Made by a program: the position numbers and the translations under genes
Shown: piece after piece, positions 1 through 8,955 of the stretch
Numbering within the stretch: the stretch's first letter is position 1
Layout of the letters: the number at the start of each line of letters is the position of its first letter
Source: Bin80 sp964503085
Lineage (GTDB): Bacteria; Bacteroidota; Rhodothermia; Rhodothermales; Bin80
Assembly (NCBI GenBank): GCA_964503085.1
Contig: CAZCYQ010000008.1
Coordinates: 24,333-88,332, forward strand
DNA length: 64,000 bases
Direction of reading: 5' to 3'
Notes under the pieces: generated by a model
The model's database searches: none
Told to the model about the DNA's origin: nothing
Seen by the model: the letters and a program-made list of their open reading frames with translations, nothing else

Positions 1-463
1 CCTCTGGAAAACCGCCCAATGTTTCAAAAACATCGCGTCGAATAAAGATTCCACGGTCTCCAAAACAAAGCCGGTGCCATGGTAACCGTGCGCATGCGGC
101 GTAAACACTGGGCCAGAATCCTGCCGGATCAAACTTCAGAGCAAATATGCCGGCTTCCAGCGGTCCCTGATGAAATAGTTGTCTCAAGTGATCTAGTGCT
201 CCTAGCGGTAGACGTGAATCAGCGTGAAGAAAAACGAGCAGTTCGCCCTTTGCCATACGTGCTCCTGCATTCATTTGACGCGCACGACCACGGCCAACTC
301 GAATAACTTTCGCGCAAGTCGAGGCAATCTGGCAGGTCCCATCTGTCGATGCTCCATCTGCCACAATAATCTCCCATGGCGGAGACTGTACTCTCACGGA
401 GTCAAGAGCGGCCTGGATATAGGCCTCCTCGTTAAAGGTCGGAATTACGACCGAGCAGATCAA
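1..463 (-). CDS. Family 2 glycosyltransferase, TIGR04283-like (3' part outside window)
   Basis: The minus-strand frame running off the window edge encodes the N-terminal half of a GT-A fold glycosyltransferase. It opens with the nucleotide-sugar binding strand VVIPTFNEE, then VADGASTDG, ARQMNAGA and the metal-binding region FLHADSRLP, and near the edge GDRGIFIRRDVF. This combination, with the Asp-Gly-Ala-Ser-Thr-Asp and His-Ala-Asp segments, matches the short 'transferase 2, rSAM/selenodomain-associated' type (TIGR04283), whose substrate is not known. No ATG is available: a stop lies two codons upstream of a TTG, which I take as the start (ATT would be the alternative). It begins 16 bases after the pgk stop, so it is probably the last gene of a gap-pgk transcript. 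Only about 154 codons are visible. Confidence 0.72.
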   Translation of the reverse strand, partial: MICSVVIPTFNEEAYIQAALDSVRVQSPPWEIIVADGASTDGTCQIASTCAKVIRVGRGRARQMNAGARMAKGELLVFLHADSRLPLGALDHLRQLFHQGPLEAGIFALKFDPAGFWPSVYAACARLPWHRLCFGDRGIFIRRDVFETLGGFPE

Positions 464-479
464 TGCAATTCAGGAGCGG

Positions 480-1682
480 TTACGGTTTATCAGTCAACGC
501 CATCAGCCCAGGGAGTGCCTTGCCCTCCAAAAAGTCCAGCATTGCACCACCTCCGGTTGATACATGTGTCACCTGGCTATCCAACCCGGTCTGTTTAATG
601 GCGGCCACGGAATCACCACCTCCTACTATGGTTACCGCCCCCCTGTCGGTCGACTTGGCAACAGCTTGCGCCATCGCATTTGTCCCTGAAGCAAAGGCTG
701 GAACTTCAAATACACCCATGGGGCCATTCCAAATACAGGTTCTGGCCTGTAGTACCTTCGCTGTATATTTTGCAATAGTCTCTGGGCCGATATCCAATCC
801 CATGCAGCCGTCTTCAATGGCGCCTGACATGAGTCTGCATGCTTCCGGTTTGTCTATGGCCGTACTGGCTACATGATCACAGGGCAGGAGAAGTTTCCCT
901 GCGGCTTTGTCGAGTATTTCTCGGGCGTCATCCAGGCGGTCTTCCTCCACGAGTGAGTTGCCCACAGAAATGCCCTGTGCTTTCAGGAAAGTATAGGCCA
1001 TCGCTCCACCGATCAGGATATGATCTGCGATGCCGGTCAGGTTCGTGATGACGCCCATCTTATCGGAGACTTTTGCTCCTCCCAACAGGGCAACTGTGGG
1101 CGGATGAGGGGACTCGAGTGCATTGCCCAGTTGCACCAATTCTCTTTCCAATAAAAATCCGGCAGCGGCAAGCGCAGTATGTTTCGCAACTCCCACGTTC
1201 GAAGCATGCGCACGGTGAGCAGTGCCAAAGGCATCGTTGACAAACACATCCCCAAGCTTCGCAAGTTCTGCCGCAAAGTCTGGATCATTTGTTGTTTCGC
1301 CAGGAAAGTAGCGTGTGTTTTCGAGAAGAAGGACACTACCATCCGGCATGGCCCGAATAGTTTTCTCCACGATGGTTCCGATTGTCTCACTGGAGAATCT
1401 AGGCATCGTACCCAGGAGTTCACCCAACCGATCTGCAACAGGGGCCAGGCTGTATCTTGGGTCGGGTTTCCCCTTTGGACGCCCTAAATGGCTCATCAGG
1501 ATCGCTTTTCCATTAGCCGCCCTGATAGCCTCTATAGTGGGCAGTGCAGCACGAATACGTGTGTCGTCCGCGACCTCATAACGACCAGATTCATCTCCCT
1601 TTCGCAGGGGAACATTAAAGTCCACCCGTACGAGCACGCATTTTCCCCGCAAATCCAGGTCCCTCAGTGTCAGTTTCTCCAT
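480..1682 (-). CDS. pgk: Phosphoglycerate kinase
   Basis: Glycolytic enzyme that transfers the acyl-phosphate of 1,3-bisphosphoglycerate to ADP in the cytoplasm. At 400 residues it has the usual length for a bacterial PGK. The N-terminal substrate domain shows VLVRVDFNVP and the basic SHLGRPKG patch; the nucleotide domain shows LGGAKVSDK, the acidic GGGDSVAA segment and the C-terminal STGGGAMLDFLEG loop. It follows gap with 13 bases between the two genes on the same strand, the classical gap-pgk pairing, so they are probably co-transcribed. Start is the ATG at 1680-1682. Nothing unusual was seen in the catalytic residues. Confidence 0.97.
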   Translation of the reverse strand: MEKLTLRDLDLRGKCVLVRVDFNVPLRKGDESGRYEVADDTRIRAALPTIEAIRAANGKAILMSHLGRPKGKPDPRYSLAPVADRLGELLGTMPRFSSETIGTIVEKTIRAMPDGSVLLLENTRYFPGETTNDPDFAAELAKLGDVFVNDAFGTAHRAHASNVGVAKHTALAAAGFLLERELVQLGNALESPHPPTVALLGGAKVSDKMGVITNLTGIADHILIGGAMAYTFLKAQGISVGNSLVEEDRLDDAREILDKAAGKLLLPCDHVASTAIDKPEACRLMSGAIEDGCMGLDIGPETIAKYTAKVLQARTCIWNGPMGVFEVPAFASGTNAMAQAVAKSTDRGAVTIVGGGDSVAAIKQTGLDSQVTHVSTGGGAMLDFLEGKALPGLMALTDKP

Positions 1683-1695
1683 ACCGGGCCCTTAT

Positions 1696-2706
1696 TCAAC
1701 CAGCTTTCTGAATAAGCAGGGCAGCAACATCCGCCGCACGGTTTGCATATCCCCACTCATTATCATACCAGCCCAGAACCTTTACAGTATTACCTTGGAC
1801 CATGGTTGCCAAACTATCGAAAACTACCGAATGAGGATTGTGAACGATATCAATAGAGACGATTGGATCGGTGCAGAAATCCACAATACCCTTCAAGGCT
1901 CCATTGGCGGCGGATTCGAAAGCCGCGTTAACATCTGCCTTACTAGGCGTTGCATTCACCTGAACCGTGAGATCTGTCAGCGAACCATCAGGTATCGGTA
2001 CCCGCAACGCCATCCCATCAAGCTTGCCCTGCATTTGAGGCAAGACCAGTCCAACAGCCTTGGCTGCTCCGGTAGTTGTTGGTACGATAGAATACGCAGC
2101 AGCGCGCGCACGTCTTAGATCTTTGTGTGGAGCATCCTGTATACGTTGATCGCTTGTGTAAGCATGCACAGTCGTCATCAAACCGCTCCGAATCCCAAAA
2201 GCGTCGTCAATGATTTTGATCATTGGCGCGATACAGTTGGTTGTACAACTAGCGTTCGATACGATTTCTTCGCTACCAGTGAGGATATCATCATTCACCC
2301 CCAGCACCACCGTAGCATCAACACGATCCCTAGCCGGTGCAGAGATGACTACTTTTCGTGCACCTGCTGCGATATGCTTGCCTGCACCCGCGCGACTGCG
2401 AAAGAAACCAGTGGATTCAATTACTATATCACACTCGAGAGCTTTCCATGGCAATTTGGCTGGATCCCGTTCACTCAATACTGGGATCATATGACCATCA
2501 ATACACAGATTGTCACCATTTATTGACACGCTGCCTGGCCATGTGCCGTGTACCGAATCGTATTTGAACAGATGAGCAAGTGTAGTGGCATCTGTGAGGT
2601 CATTGACCGCGACGACGTCCAAGGTATTGTCATCACGTTCCAAAATCGACCGGAGTACCAGGCGGCCTATGCGACCAAATCCATTAATTGCAAGTTTGTG
2701 CGCCAT
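1696..2706 (-). CDS. gap: Glyceraldehyde-3-phosphate dehydrogenase, type I
   Basis: Oxidises and phosphorylates glyceraldehyde-3-phosphate to 1,3-bisphosphoglycerate. The 336-residue product has the Rossmann motif INGFGRIGR at the N terminus, the NAD-contacting Asn-Asp at residues 35-36, and the active-site segment NASCTTNC with the nucleophilic Cys at 154. The C terminus carries WYDNEWGYANR, typical of the family. It is the first gene of a minus-strand gap-pgk pair and is divergent from the TPR gene; the 216-base gap between them must hold both promoters. Residues after the first NAD strand (VNDLTD) suggest NAD rather than NADP use, but this is inference. Confidence 0.97.
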   Translation of the reverse strand: MAHKLAINGFGRIGRLVLRSILERDDNTLDVVAVNDLTDATTLAHLFKYDSVHGTWPGSVSINGDNLCIDGHMIPVLSERDPAKLPWKALECDIVIESTGFFRSRAGAGKHIAAGARKVVISAPARDRVDATVVLGVNDDILTGSEEIVSNASCTTNCIAPMIKIIDDAFGIRSGLMTTVHAYTSDQRIQDAPHKDLRRARAAAYSIVPTTTGAAKAVGLVLPQMQGKLDGMALRVPIPDGSLTDLTVQVNATPSKADVNAAFESAANGALKGIVDFCTDPIVSIDIVHNPHSVVFDSLATMVQGNTVKVLGWYDNEWGYANRAADVAALLIQKAG

Positions 2707-2922
2707 CCTTATGTTTAATCATTGATTGTTGAATGTGGTTAACTGGTCGATGTAGTGCGTTTCGACCCCGCGAATCTCGAAGATTTCTCCAATGTTGGGA
2801 GTATCAGGCCCAAAATTGAGCATTCTTCAAAGAAGGCGGTAAAACGAATGAATGGGGAAAATGATTACATGGTGAGCGGATTGTATTCGCTATGACAAGA
2901 CTGAATCGAATCAGGAGAATAA

Positions 2923-3624
2923 ATGGCAAAGTTTAAAGCCCCGAAGGGGGTTTCGGGGCGGGGCAGTCAGCAGGCTGAGTCTGGCGGGCGCTGGTATACG
3001 CCCTTGTTGGCCCTCTACTACGGAAACAGGCGTATCCTTACTGGAGCAGCCATTGGAGTTATCGTCATAATCGCGGTGATTCTGGGATTTAGCTACATCC
3101 AGGGGGAGCGTGATAATCAGGCCCAGGAGCTATTGGGAGCAATTGTACTTGAGTATGAACGGGGCGATCATCGTGTCGCGCTGGATGGCAATGGAGAGAC
3201 GCTGGGATTGTTGGATATTATTGATCGATATGGCGGTACGCCTGCTGGTAACACAGCCCGCTTCTACGCCGGAAATGCTCATTTTGAGTTGGAAGAGTAT
3301 GATGAAGCTTTGGAACAGTTTGAGCAATTCAATGCCAACAACGACTTCATAGGGGCAAGTGCCACTGCTGGTCGCGCTGCAGTTCACGAGCTTCAGGAAG
3401 ACTTTTCCAGAGCGGCCAGTCTGTTTGAGCGTGCTGCTGATATGGACGACAATTCTTTGCGCTCGCCCCACTACATGCATTCAGCGGCGCGGGCATACGT
3501 AGCGGCCGGTGAGTTTGCCTCTGCTGAAGAGGTTATTCTTGAAGCGCAGGAACGGTATCCTGAAACCACTCTGGCAGACGAGTTTGATTTTATGTTGGGC
3601 TTTGCACGTGCTCGCAAGAATTAA
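2923..3624 (+). CDS. Membrane-anchored tetratricopeptide repeat protein
   Basis: A 233-residue protein with a basic N-terminal tail, one membrane segment at about residues 39-60 (rich in Ile, Val and Ala) and a C-terminal region of helical repeats. TPR-like units are visible around ARFYAGNAHFELEEYDEAL and AARAYVAAGEFASAEEVI, with the usual Ala/Gly/Tyr spacing. The layout (short cytoplasmic tail, one TM, periplasmic TPRs) resembles YfgM-like proteins, which in other bacteria act with the SecYEG/chaperone network; assigning that role here is inference. A strong ribosome site (AGGAG) sits seven bases before the ATG. The ntrC-like gene starts six bases after its stop, so the two are probably one transcript. 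Confidence 0.7.
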   Translation: MAKFKAPKGVSGRGSQQAESGGRWYTPLLALYYGNRRILTGAAIGVIVIIAVILGFSYIQGERDNQAQELLGAIVLEYERGDHRVALDGNGETLGLLDIIDRYGGTPAGNTARFYAGNAHFELEEYDEALEQFEQFNANNDFIGASATAGRAAVHELQEDFSRAASLFERAADMDDNSLRSPHYMHSAARAYVAAGEFASAEEVILEAQERYPETTLADEFDFMLGFARARKN

Positions 3625-3630
3625 TCGGGT

Positions 3631-5016
3631 ATGTCTGTTCCCCGCGTACTGATCGTTGACGACGAAGTAAGCATTCGGCGAACGCTTCGGGAAATCCTCG
3701 AGTACGAAGATGTCGAAGTTGATGAGGCGTCTGATGGAGACGCCGCACTGGCAAAGCTCAAAGCGCGCACCTTTGATGCAGTGCTTCTGGACATCAAGAT
3801 GCCCAAACGGGATGGTATTGAAGTTCTGGATACCTGCCTAGAGGTATGGCCGGAACTACCCGTCATTATGATTAGTGGGCACGCAGATATTAAAACTGCC
3901 GTGGAAGCGACGCAAAAGGGGGCGTTTCACTTTATTGAGAAGCCTCCAGATCTGCAGCATCTCTTGGTTACGCTTCGCTCTTCACTTGAAAAAGGGAAGC
4001 TGGTAACTGAGAATCGTCGACTGCGTCAGACACTGATACAGCAGCAGGGAAGGACGCTTACACCAATGCTCGGCGAAAGTGATGCGATTCGCTCAACCAA
4101 AGATCTCATCGCGCGTGTTGCCCCGACGGAAGCACGCGTTTTGATTACCGGAGAGCCAGGTACAGGAAAAGAGCTGGCCGCACGCTGGTTGCACTACCAG
4201 AGCCCGCGTCGGGAGGGGCCAATGATAGCGGTAAACTGCGCTGCAATTCCGGCTGAACTGATTGAAAGTGAATTATTCGGTCACGAAAAAGGCTCATTCA
4301 CCGGAGCAAATCGGCAGCGAGTTGGAAAATTTGAACAGGCACACGGGGGAACATTGTTTCTTGATGAGATCGGTGACATGAGCATGCCTGCACAAGCTAA
4401 AGTGCTGCGTGTCTTACAGGAGAATAGAATTACCAGGGTTGGTGGTAGGCGTACTATCAAGGTGGATGTTCGTGTTGTCGCAGCAACCAACAAAGACCTC
4501 CGCGCGGGAGCTATAGAGGGGACTTTTAGAGAGGATTTGTATCACAGGCTTAGTGTGATTCTTTTGCATATGCCGCCCGTACGGGAACGGACGGGTGATG
4601 TACCAATCTTGCTTGGATATTTTTCCGCTCAGCAATCCACCCGTAACGGGCTCAAACCCAAGACGTTTACGAAGCAGGCGCTTGAGATACTCGCCTCTTT
4701 ACCTTGGCGAGGAAATGTTCGAGAGATAAGCAATGTGGTGGAACGCCTGATGATCCTAAGTGAGTCTGATGCTGTTACAGCATCAGACGTCCAGCGCCTT
4801 GTTCTGCCTGGTTCTGGTCAGGGACAGGAGTTAAATGAAATGCTGATTAGCAGTGACCATTTATCTGATTTTCGGGATAAGGCAGAACGGAGTTTTCTCC
4901 AGCACAAGTTGGACATAAATAACTGGAACATAAGTCGGACAGCGAAACAGATTGGAGTGCAGCGATCCTCTCTACACACCAAAATCAAACGATATAATCT
5001 TGAGCGTGATGCCTAA
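3631..5016 (+). CDS. Sigma-54 dependent response regulator, NtrC family
   Basis: A 461-residue transcription activator with the full three-domain plan. The receiver domain (about 1-120) has the acidic pair D10/D11 and the phospho-acceptor D54 in LLDIKMP. The AAA+ domain (about 145-375) has Walker A GEPGTGKE, the sigma-54 contact loop as GSFTGA instead of the commoner GAFTGA, Walker B TLFLDEIGDM and an arginine finger region. A Fis-type helix-turn-helix lies at the C terminus (NISRTAKQIGVQRSSLHTKI). It would hydrolyse ATP to open sigma-54 promoters. No histidine kinase gene is in the window. The next gene starts inside its last codons, so it is translationally coupled to an outer-membrane protein and to lolD, hinting at envelope-related control. 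Confidence 0.92.
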   Translation: MSVPRVLIVDDEVSIRRTLREILEYEDVEVDEASDGDAALAKLKARTFDAVLLDIKMPKRDGIEVLDTCLEVWPELPVIMISGHADIKTAVEATQKGAFHFIEKPPDLQHLLVTLRSSLEKGKLVTENRRLRQTLIQQQGRTLTPMLGESDAIRSTKDLIARVAPTEARVLITGEPGTGKELAARWLHYQSPRREGPMIAVNCAAIPAELIESELFGHEKGSFTGANRQRVGKFEQAHGGTLFLDEIGDMSMPAQAKVLRVLQENRITRVGGRRTIKVDVRVVAATNKDLRAGAIEGTFREDLYHRLSVILLHMPPVRERTGDVPILLGYFSAQQSTRNGLKPKTFTKQALEILASLPWRGNVREISNVVERLMILSESDAVTASDVQRLVLPGSGQGQELNEMLISSDHLSDFRDKAERSFLQHKLDINNWNISRTAKQIGVQRSSLHTKIKRYNLERDA

Positions 5017-6277
5017 ATCGTGGATGCTTGTATGGACTTGGTGGGGGACAGGACTTTTGTTGGGAGTACTACTGTTTTTACCGGGGAAAGTGACTGCCCA
5101 GAACGGCGATGAAACTGTCAAGGTGTTCCTTGATTGCGGTAGATGCGACGAGTCCTATATCCGTGCAGAGTTGACTTTTGTTGATTATGTACGAGACCCG
5201 CAACAGGCTGATGTTCATGTTTTTGTTACCAGTAGTTTCACGGTGCTGAGCGGACGTCAATACGAATTATCATTCATAGGACTCGGTTCACGTGCGGGAT
5301 CAGAGTTGAATCTTACTAGGGTGTTGAGTCAAGATGCTTCTGGCGAAGAAACACGTACGGTTATAAATGAGGCATTGCGATTGGGGCTGGCCCCTTTTCT
5401 GGGTTATCTTGATGCGGCAGACGAGTTTTCTCTTGTCTATGGAGAAGGAGGGCGACCTGAAGCCGAGGAAGTATTGAGCAGTGATCCGTGGCGTCACTGG
5501 GTTTTCAATTTGTATGGAGGCGATTTTGAGCTGGACCGGGAGTCCAATCGGACGGTTTTTGACTCACGTTGGGGTTTTTATGCTGACCACCGAAGTGAAG
5601 ATTGGAAGATCCGGTTTCGCCCGTACTTTAACTACGATCTCGTACGGATCCAGCGGGAAGGCAGGCCGAACGTTCGCCGCAGTATCACTCGACATGGATT
5701 GGACAGTTACGTTATTCGCAGTCTGGGTCCCCATTGGTCAGCGGGATTTTTTGCAGATTACGTGACACGAGATGATCGCAATCTACGCCATTGGCTTTCC
5801 TTAGTACCGGGCGTCGAGTATAGTGTATTGCCTTACGATGTGGCGACACGCCGTGCAATCACCATTGTATACAGGATGGGGATAAACTATTCGGATTATT
5901 TTGAGCGAACCATCTTTGACAAAACAGAGGAATGGTTACCGTTCCATGAATTGGATGCTACCGTGATGATACGCCGTCCTTGGGGGAGCATATACAGCGG
6001 TTTGGAGGGCGCCCAGTATCTGAACGACTTATCAAAACAGAGTGCAGAAGTATTTGCAAACTTTTCTGTTCGTTTGTTCGAGGGTTTCTCCTTTGAATTC
6101 GAGGGAAGCTTTGAAATGATTCGGGATCAACTTTCATTGCCGCTTGGTCAATTGTCTTTGGAGGATATTCTTCTCCAGCAACGCGAGCTTGCTACAGATT
6201 ACTATATGAGTGTCGGGTTTGGCTTTTCGTACACTTTTGGTTCAGAATTTGCCAATGTGGTCAATACGAGATTTTAA
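5009..6277 (+). CDS. Putative outer-membrane beta-barrel protein of unknown function
   Basis: I do not recognise a named family. The product (422 residues from the ATG at 5009, which overlaps the end of the regulator gene by eight bases) begins with a signal peptide: Lys, then a Trp/Leu/Val-rich core and a cleavage site near KVTAQ. A small N-terminal domain follows, with CGRCDESYIRAEL, reminiscent of a periplasmic ligand or stress-sensor domain. From about residue 150 to the end it is a series of alternating hydrophobic/polar strands rich in Tyr, Arg and Phe, ending in an aromatic F, as outer-membrane barrels do. A longer in-frame start 57 bases upstream would lie deeper in the regulator gene and spoil the signal peptide. 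It shares TAATG overlap with lolD. Confidence 0.6.
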   Translation: MPKSWMLVWTWWGTGLLLGVLLFLPGKVTAQNGDETVKVFLDCGRCDESYIRAELTFVDYVRDPQQADVHVFVTSSFTVLSGRQYELSFIGLGSRAGSELNLTRVLSQDASGEETRTVINEALRLGLAPFLGYLDAADEFSLVYGEGGRPEAEEVLSSDPWRHWVFNLYGGDFELDRESNRTVFDSRWGFYADHRSEDWKIRFRPYFNYDLVRIQREGRPNVRRSITRHGLDSYVIRSLGPHWSAGFFADYVTRDDRNLRHWLSLVPGVEYSVLPYDVATRRAITIVYRMGINYSDYFERTIFDKTEEWLPFHELDATVMIRRPWGSIYSGLEGAQYLNDLSKQSAEVFANFSVRLFEGFSFEFEGSFEMIRDQLSLPLGQLSLEDILLQQRELATDYYMSVGFGFSYTFGSEFANVVNTRF

Positions 6278-6975
6278 TGATCCCGCGTCTGGTTGCAGAA
6301 GATTTAGAGAAAGGGTTTAGCACCGGTTCTGGTGTGAGACTCGAGGTGCTTCGCGGCCTGTCCCTGACCGTCGAGGCTGGGGAGGTTGTAGCAATAATAG
6401 GTGATAGCGGCACCGGTAAAAGTACATTGCTTCATTTACTGGGTGCATTGGATCGACCTGACAAAGGACAGGTATGCTACGACGGCCAAGACATTTTTGA
6501 GCAGAGTGACGACGCACTTAGTCACTGGCGGAATACTTCGGTTGGCTTCGTCTTTCAGTTTCATCATCTGCTACCTGAATTCAGCGCATTGGAAAATGTA
6601 GCCATGCCTGCATTGATCGCAGGGCAGGGGCACGCTAAAGCTCAGGCAAGAGCAGAAACACTTTTGGTACAACTGGGATTGGGGATGCGGCTGGGGCATC
6701 GTCCGGCGGAACTGTCTGGCGGAGAACAGCAACGTGTTGCAGTGGCGCGCGCATTAATGAATCGGCCGGCGTTGATCCTAGCTGATGAGCCATCGGGTAG
6801 TTTGGATACGAAAACAGCCGAAGCGTTGCATGAGGAGCTGCTCAAGTTGAGCCGTACCCATGACCAGGCGTTCATAATTGCCACACACAATCCCACACTG
6901 AGTGGACTGTGTGATCGTGTTTTATTGTTGGAGGATGGACGACTCTGGGCACAGCCGAAGCCACAGAAGAGTTAA
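6277..6975 (+). CDS. lolD: Lipoprotein-releasing ABC transporter ATP-binding protein LolD-like
   Basis: A 232-residue ABC ATPase of the MacB/LolD class. Walker A is GDSGTGKST (residues 42-50), the Q-loop lies in FVFQFHHLLPEF, the signature is LSGGEQQ and Walker B with its following residues is LADEPSGSLD; the switch His is in ATHNP. The FQFHHLLPEFSALENV segment is typical of LolD, which drives extraction of lipoproteins from the inner membrane with LolC/E. The usual permease partner is not adjacent, though a short permease-like remnant lies downstream at 7012-7080. ATG overlaps the previous stop (TAATG), so it is translationally coupled. A macrolide-type (MacB) export ATPase cannot be excluded. 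Confidence 0.82.
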   Translation: MIPRLVAEDLEKGFSTGSGVRLEVLRGLSLTVEAGEVVAIIGDSGTGKSTLLHLLGALDRPDKGQVCYDGQDIFEQSDDALSHWRNTSVGFVFQFHHLLPEFSALENVAMPALIAGQGHAKAQARAETLLVQLGLGMRLGHRPAELSGGEQQRVAVARALMNRPALILADEPSGSLDTKTAEALHEELLKLSRTHDQAFIIATHNPTLSGLCDRVLLLEDGRLWAQPKPQKS

Positions 6976-7537
6976 CAGGGAAAGGACTGTTTACGATTTA
7001 TGCAATTTTAGGGCATTGAAGATCAACCTCTTCGGCCCCACAAGTTGCGGTTTTCTATAGTTTCCATGATTCTGGGGGTTTAGTTTTTAATCGAATTCAG
7101 AGGATAGATTGGTATTCTTTTGATGTCAGTGCCCCTCATCCGGATCCTAGTGCTGTTGGCCGCCGACGGAATCACAAAATGGCTGTTTGTAGTGTTGTCT
7201 CTTACAACTGACGCCTCCATTTCCCGCAACTGCGCCACAATCCGACCCTCGATGATAGGGGCTTCACCTCCGTGCCGGGTGTTGTAGAGCCGACGCAGGA
7301 CTGGCAGCATGGCAAAACGGCGATTTGTGTTGAGCACGGTCTGAAGCCAGTTCAGTTAGCCAATTCGTGCGTGAGCCATCACATGGCTGTGAAATCAGCT
7401 GATGGGTGCGATTCTGTGCAGAATGCGCGGCTAGCGAACATGAACGGCGACTATGGGTATTTGGGGAGACATCACATCTACATCATGTCAGCATGGTTCA
7501 CTTCTGGCCCTCACATAGAGTCTGCGCCAATTGTACC
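6976..7537. other. Long non-coding stretch with decayed-gene character
   Basis: Between lolD and the lipoprotein gene there are about 560 bases with no convincing complete gene. Plus-strand frames are broken by frequent stops. The only recognisable coding-like piece is the 23-codon permease-like fragment listed separately. A minus-strand open frame across the middle (GTG start near 7337) encodes a basic peptide that I cannot place and that has no visible ribosome site. The downstream lipoprotein gene has a different base composition, so this may be the scar of a deletion or insertion. Confidence 0.5.
7012..7080 (+). pseudogene. Possible remnant of a MacB/LolC-type permease N terminus
   Basis: A 23-codon segment bounded by stops on both sides reads, in part, PLRPHKLRFSIVSMILGV. 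This resembles the first membrane segment of FtsX/MacB-type permeases, where a conserved 'L-R-x-(H/N)-K-L-R' precedes a hydrophobic stretch ending in I-x-G-V. It lies 36 bases after an ATPase gene whose family normally works with such a permease. The match is short and recognised by eye only, so chance is possible. Confidence 0.3.
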
Positions 7538-8737
7538 GTGCTTGCCATCCGATTCGGACGTAGCAGAGCCCAGTTGGTACCGGCTCTCTTGATGATCATA
7601 CTTCTCGCGGCATGCGGGTCCAATCCCGGCGAGACGGGCCCCGACCGCATCAACGCTTGGCAGACGGTCGAGCGATACAAGATTGACCAGAGGATTGCCA
7701 CTCAGCGTGTATCGCAGTGGATTCGGGAGCCAGGCAACGAGGCTAAGGCCTGGGAAGACGCAGCAATGGCATTGGGTCTGGAAACGCCGGACGCGCAGCC
7801 GGCTGTAGACGCGGCATTGACCATCGCCACCGCAAATCCGGTGGATGATCTCGGGTTTATTGCGCTGAGATTCGCGTTCTACGAGCTTCGGAATATTGAT
7901 CAGGCTGTTCGATCAAATTACGAAGATGCAGTTTTCGAACTTCTTGAAACGCACTACATCCATGATCTGCGGCTTGATCGCATTCTTTTGGGACTCATAC
8001 GCTTCGGAGGCGACAGGGGCGTGGACCTAGTAGACGAGGTCGTAGCGCGCAGCAACCAACGCCAATTGCGTGGACGTGGGGCCTACTGGTCGGCCAGCGA
8101 GCGATTGAAGGATGTAGACGATCTAAGCAAGTCTGCCGACGAGCGTGCGCAGATACGTGCTGAGGTGATGCACATGGCCGAATTGGTCGCCTCGGAGTAT
8201 GGCGATGTCACGGTTTTTCGGGGTCAGCTGGGCGGTGAGGCAATCCAACCGGTACTGTATGTGCTTGACAACTTGGCCGTTGGCCAGACGATTCCCGAGG
8301 CGCATGCGCAGCGCATTGGCGGTGACCAGGAGTCGTTGAGTCAGTACCGCGGCAATGTGCTTCTCCTTGACTTTTGGGCCACGTGGTGTGTGCCCTGTAT
8401 CGCAAGTCTTCCCGACATCGAGCGGCTTAGCGAGACACTGGGAGATCTAGATTTCCAAGTCATCACCATCAGTGTGGATGAGACCGTGGAGCTGGTGGAG
8501 GAGTTCATGGAGAGCCGTTCTGATCTGCCTTACATCAACTGGTACGTGGGCCCGGAGTCCAAGCTTTACAATGATTGGTCAATCCAGGGATTGCCGACCT
8601 ATATAGTTGTGGACCGGGACGGTACAGTGCTTGGCAAATCGAGTGAATTGGAACCGCTGTACGAGGTTATTCTGGAATCTACGGGGGCTGACCTAGGAGA
8701 AAGGTCGGCCATTCTTGGTGCAGTGGCGTCGGGCTAA
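7538..8737 (+). CDS. TlpA-like thioredoxin-domain lipoprotein
   Basis: I place the start at a GTG that gives a compact lipoprotein signal: basic n-region with several Arg, a hydrophobic core and the lipobox LLAAC with the lipidated Cys at residue 26. A longer in-frame ATG at 7406 would add 44 residues ahead of it. Residues 30-250 are a mainly helical region of unknown function. The C-terminal part (about 245-385) is a TlpA/ResA-like thioredoxin fold with DFWATWCVPC (redox Cys 284 and 287) and the cis-Pro loop GLPTY. It likely reduces disulphides of exported proteins at a membrane. The gene is GC-richer than its surroundings (39 and 40 G/C of 60 bases in 7741-7800 and 8041-8100, against 31 of 60 in 9241-9300), suggesting a separate origin. 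Confidence 0.8.
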   Translation: MLAIRFGRSRAQLVPALLMIILLAACGSNPGETGPDRINAWQTVERYKIDQRIATQRVSQWIREPGNEAKAWEDAAMALGLETPDAQPAVDAALTIATANPVDDLGFIALRFAFYELRNIDQAVRSNYEDAVFELLETHYIHDLRLDRILLGLIRFGGDRGVDLVDEVVARSNQRQLRGRGAYWSASERLKDVDDLSKSADERAQIRAEVMHMAELVASEYGDVTVFRGQLGGEAIQPVLYVLDNLAVGQTIPEAHAQRIGGDQESLSQYRGNVLLLDFWATWCVPCIASLPDIERLSETLGDLDFQVITISVDETVELVEEFMESRSDLPYINWYVGPESKLYNDWSIQGLPTYIVVDRDGTVLGKSSELEPLYEVILESTGADLGERSAILGAVASG

Positions 8738-8749
8738 CGCATTTTTTGG

Positions 8750-8772
8750 CACGGCAGGCGGCAATGGCCGTG
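8750..8772. terminator. Hairpin after the lipoprotein gene, possible terminator
   Basis: CACGGC and GCCGTG form a six-base-pair stem around an 11-base loop, 13 bases after the lipoprotein stop codon. There is a run of six T before the stem but no T tract after it, so it is at best a weak intrinsic terminator on the plus strand. Read on the minus strand the six T become A before no gene, so direction is uncertain. Confidence 0.25.
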
Positions 8773-8955
8773 ATTCATAATCAACGATGCCACATTCAAC
8801 TTCTGGAAAGTGTGCCCACGCAACCAGGTGATTTCGGACATCTAGGGGCAGGCTGAGTCCTTAATATTGGCTTTCTCAGGATTTAGCGGATATGTGGGAC
8901 GATCATCGTGTAGGAGCGGTCAGATTAGCGGACGTAATGAATTTGTGAATTTGAG

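Noticed and set aside
7080..7337. Minus-strand open frame with GTG start encoding a basic 85-residue peptide
   Set aside because: No ribosome site, no recognised family, in a region that otherwise looks decayed.
7406..7537. Upstream extension of the TlpA-like lipoprotein gene
   Set aside because: It would put 44 residues with His and Cys clusters ahead of a clear lipoprotein signal.
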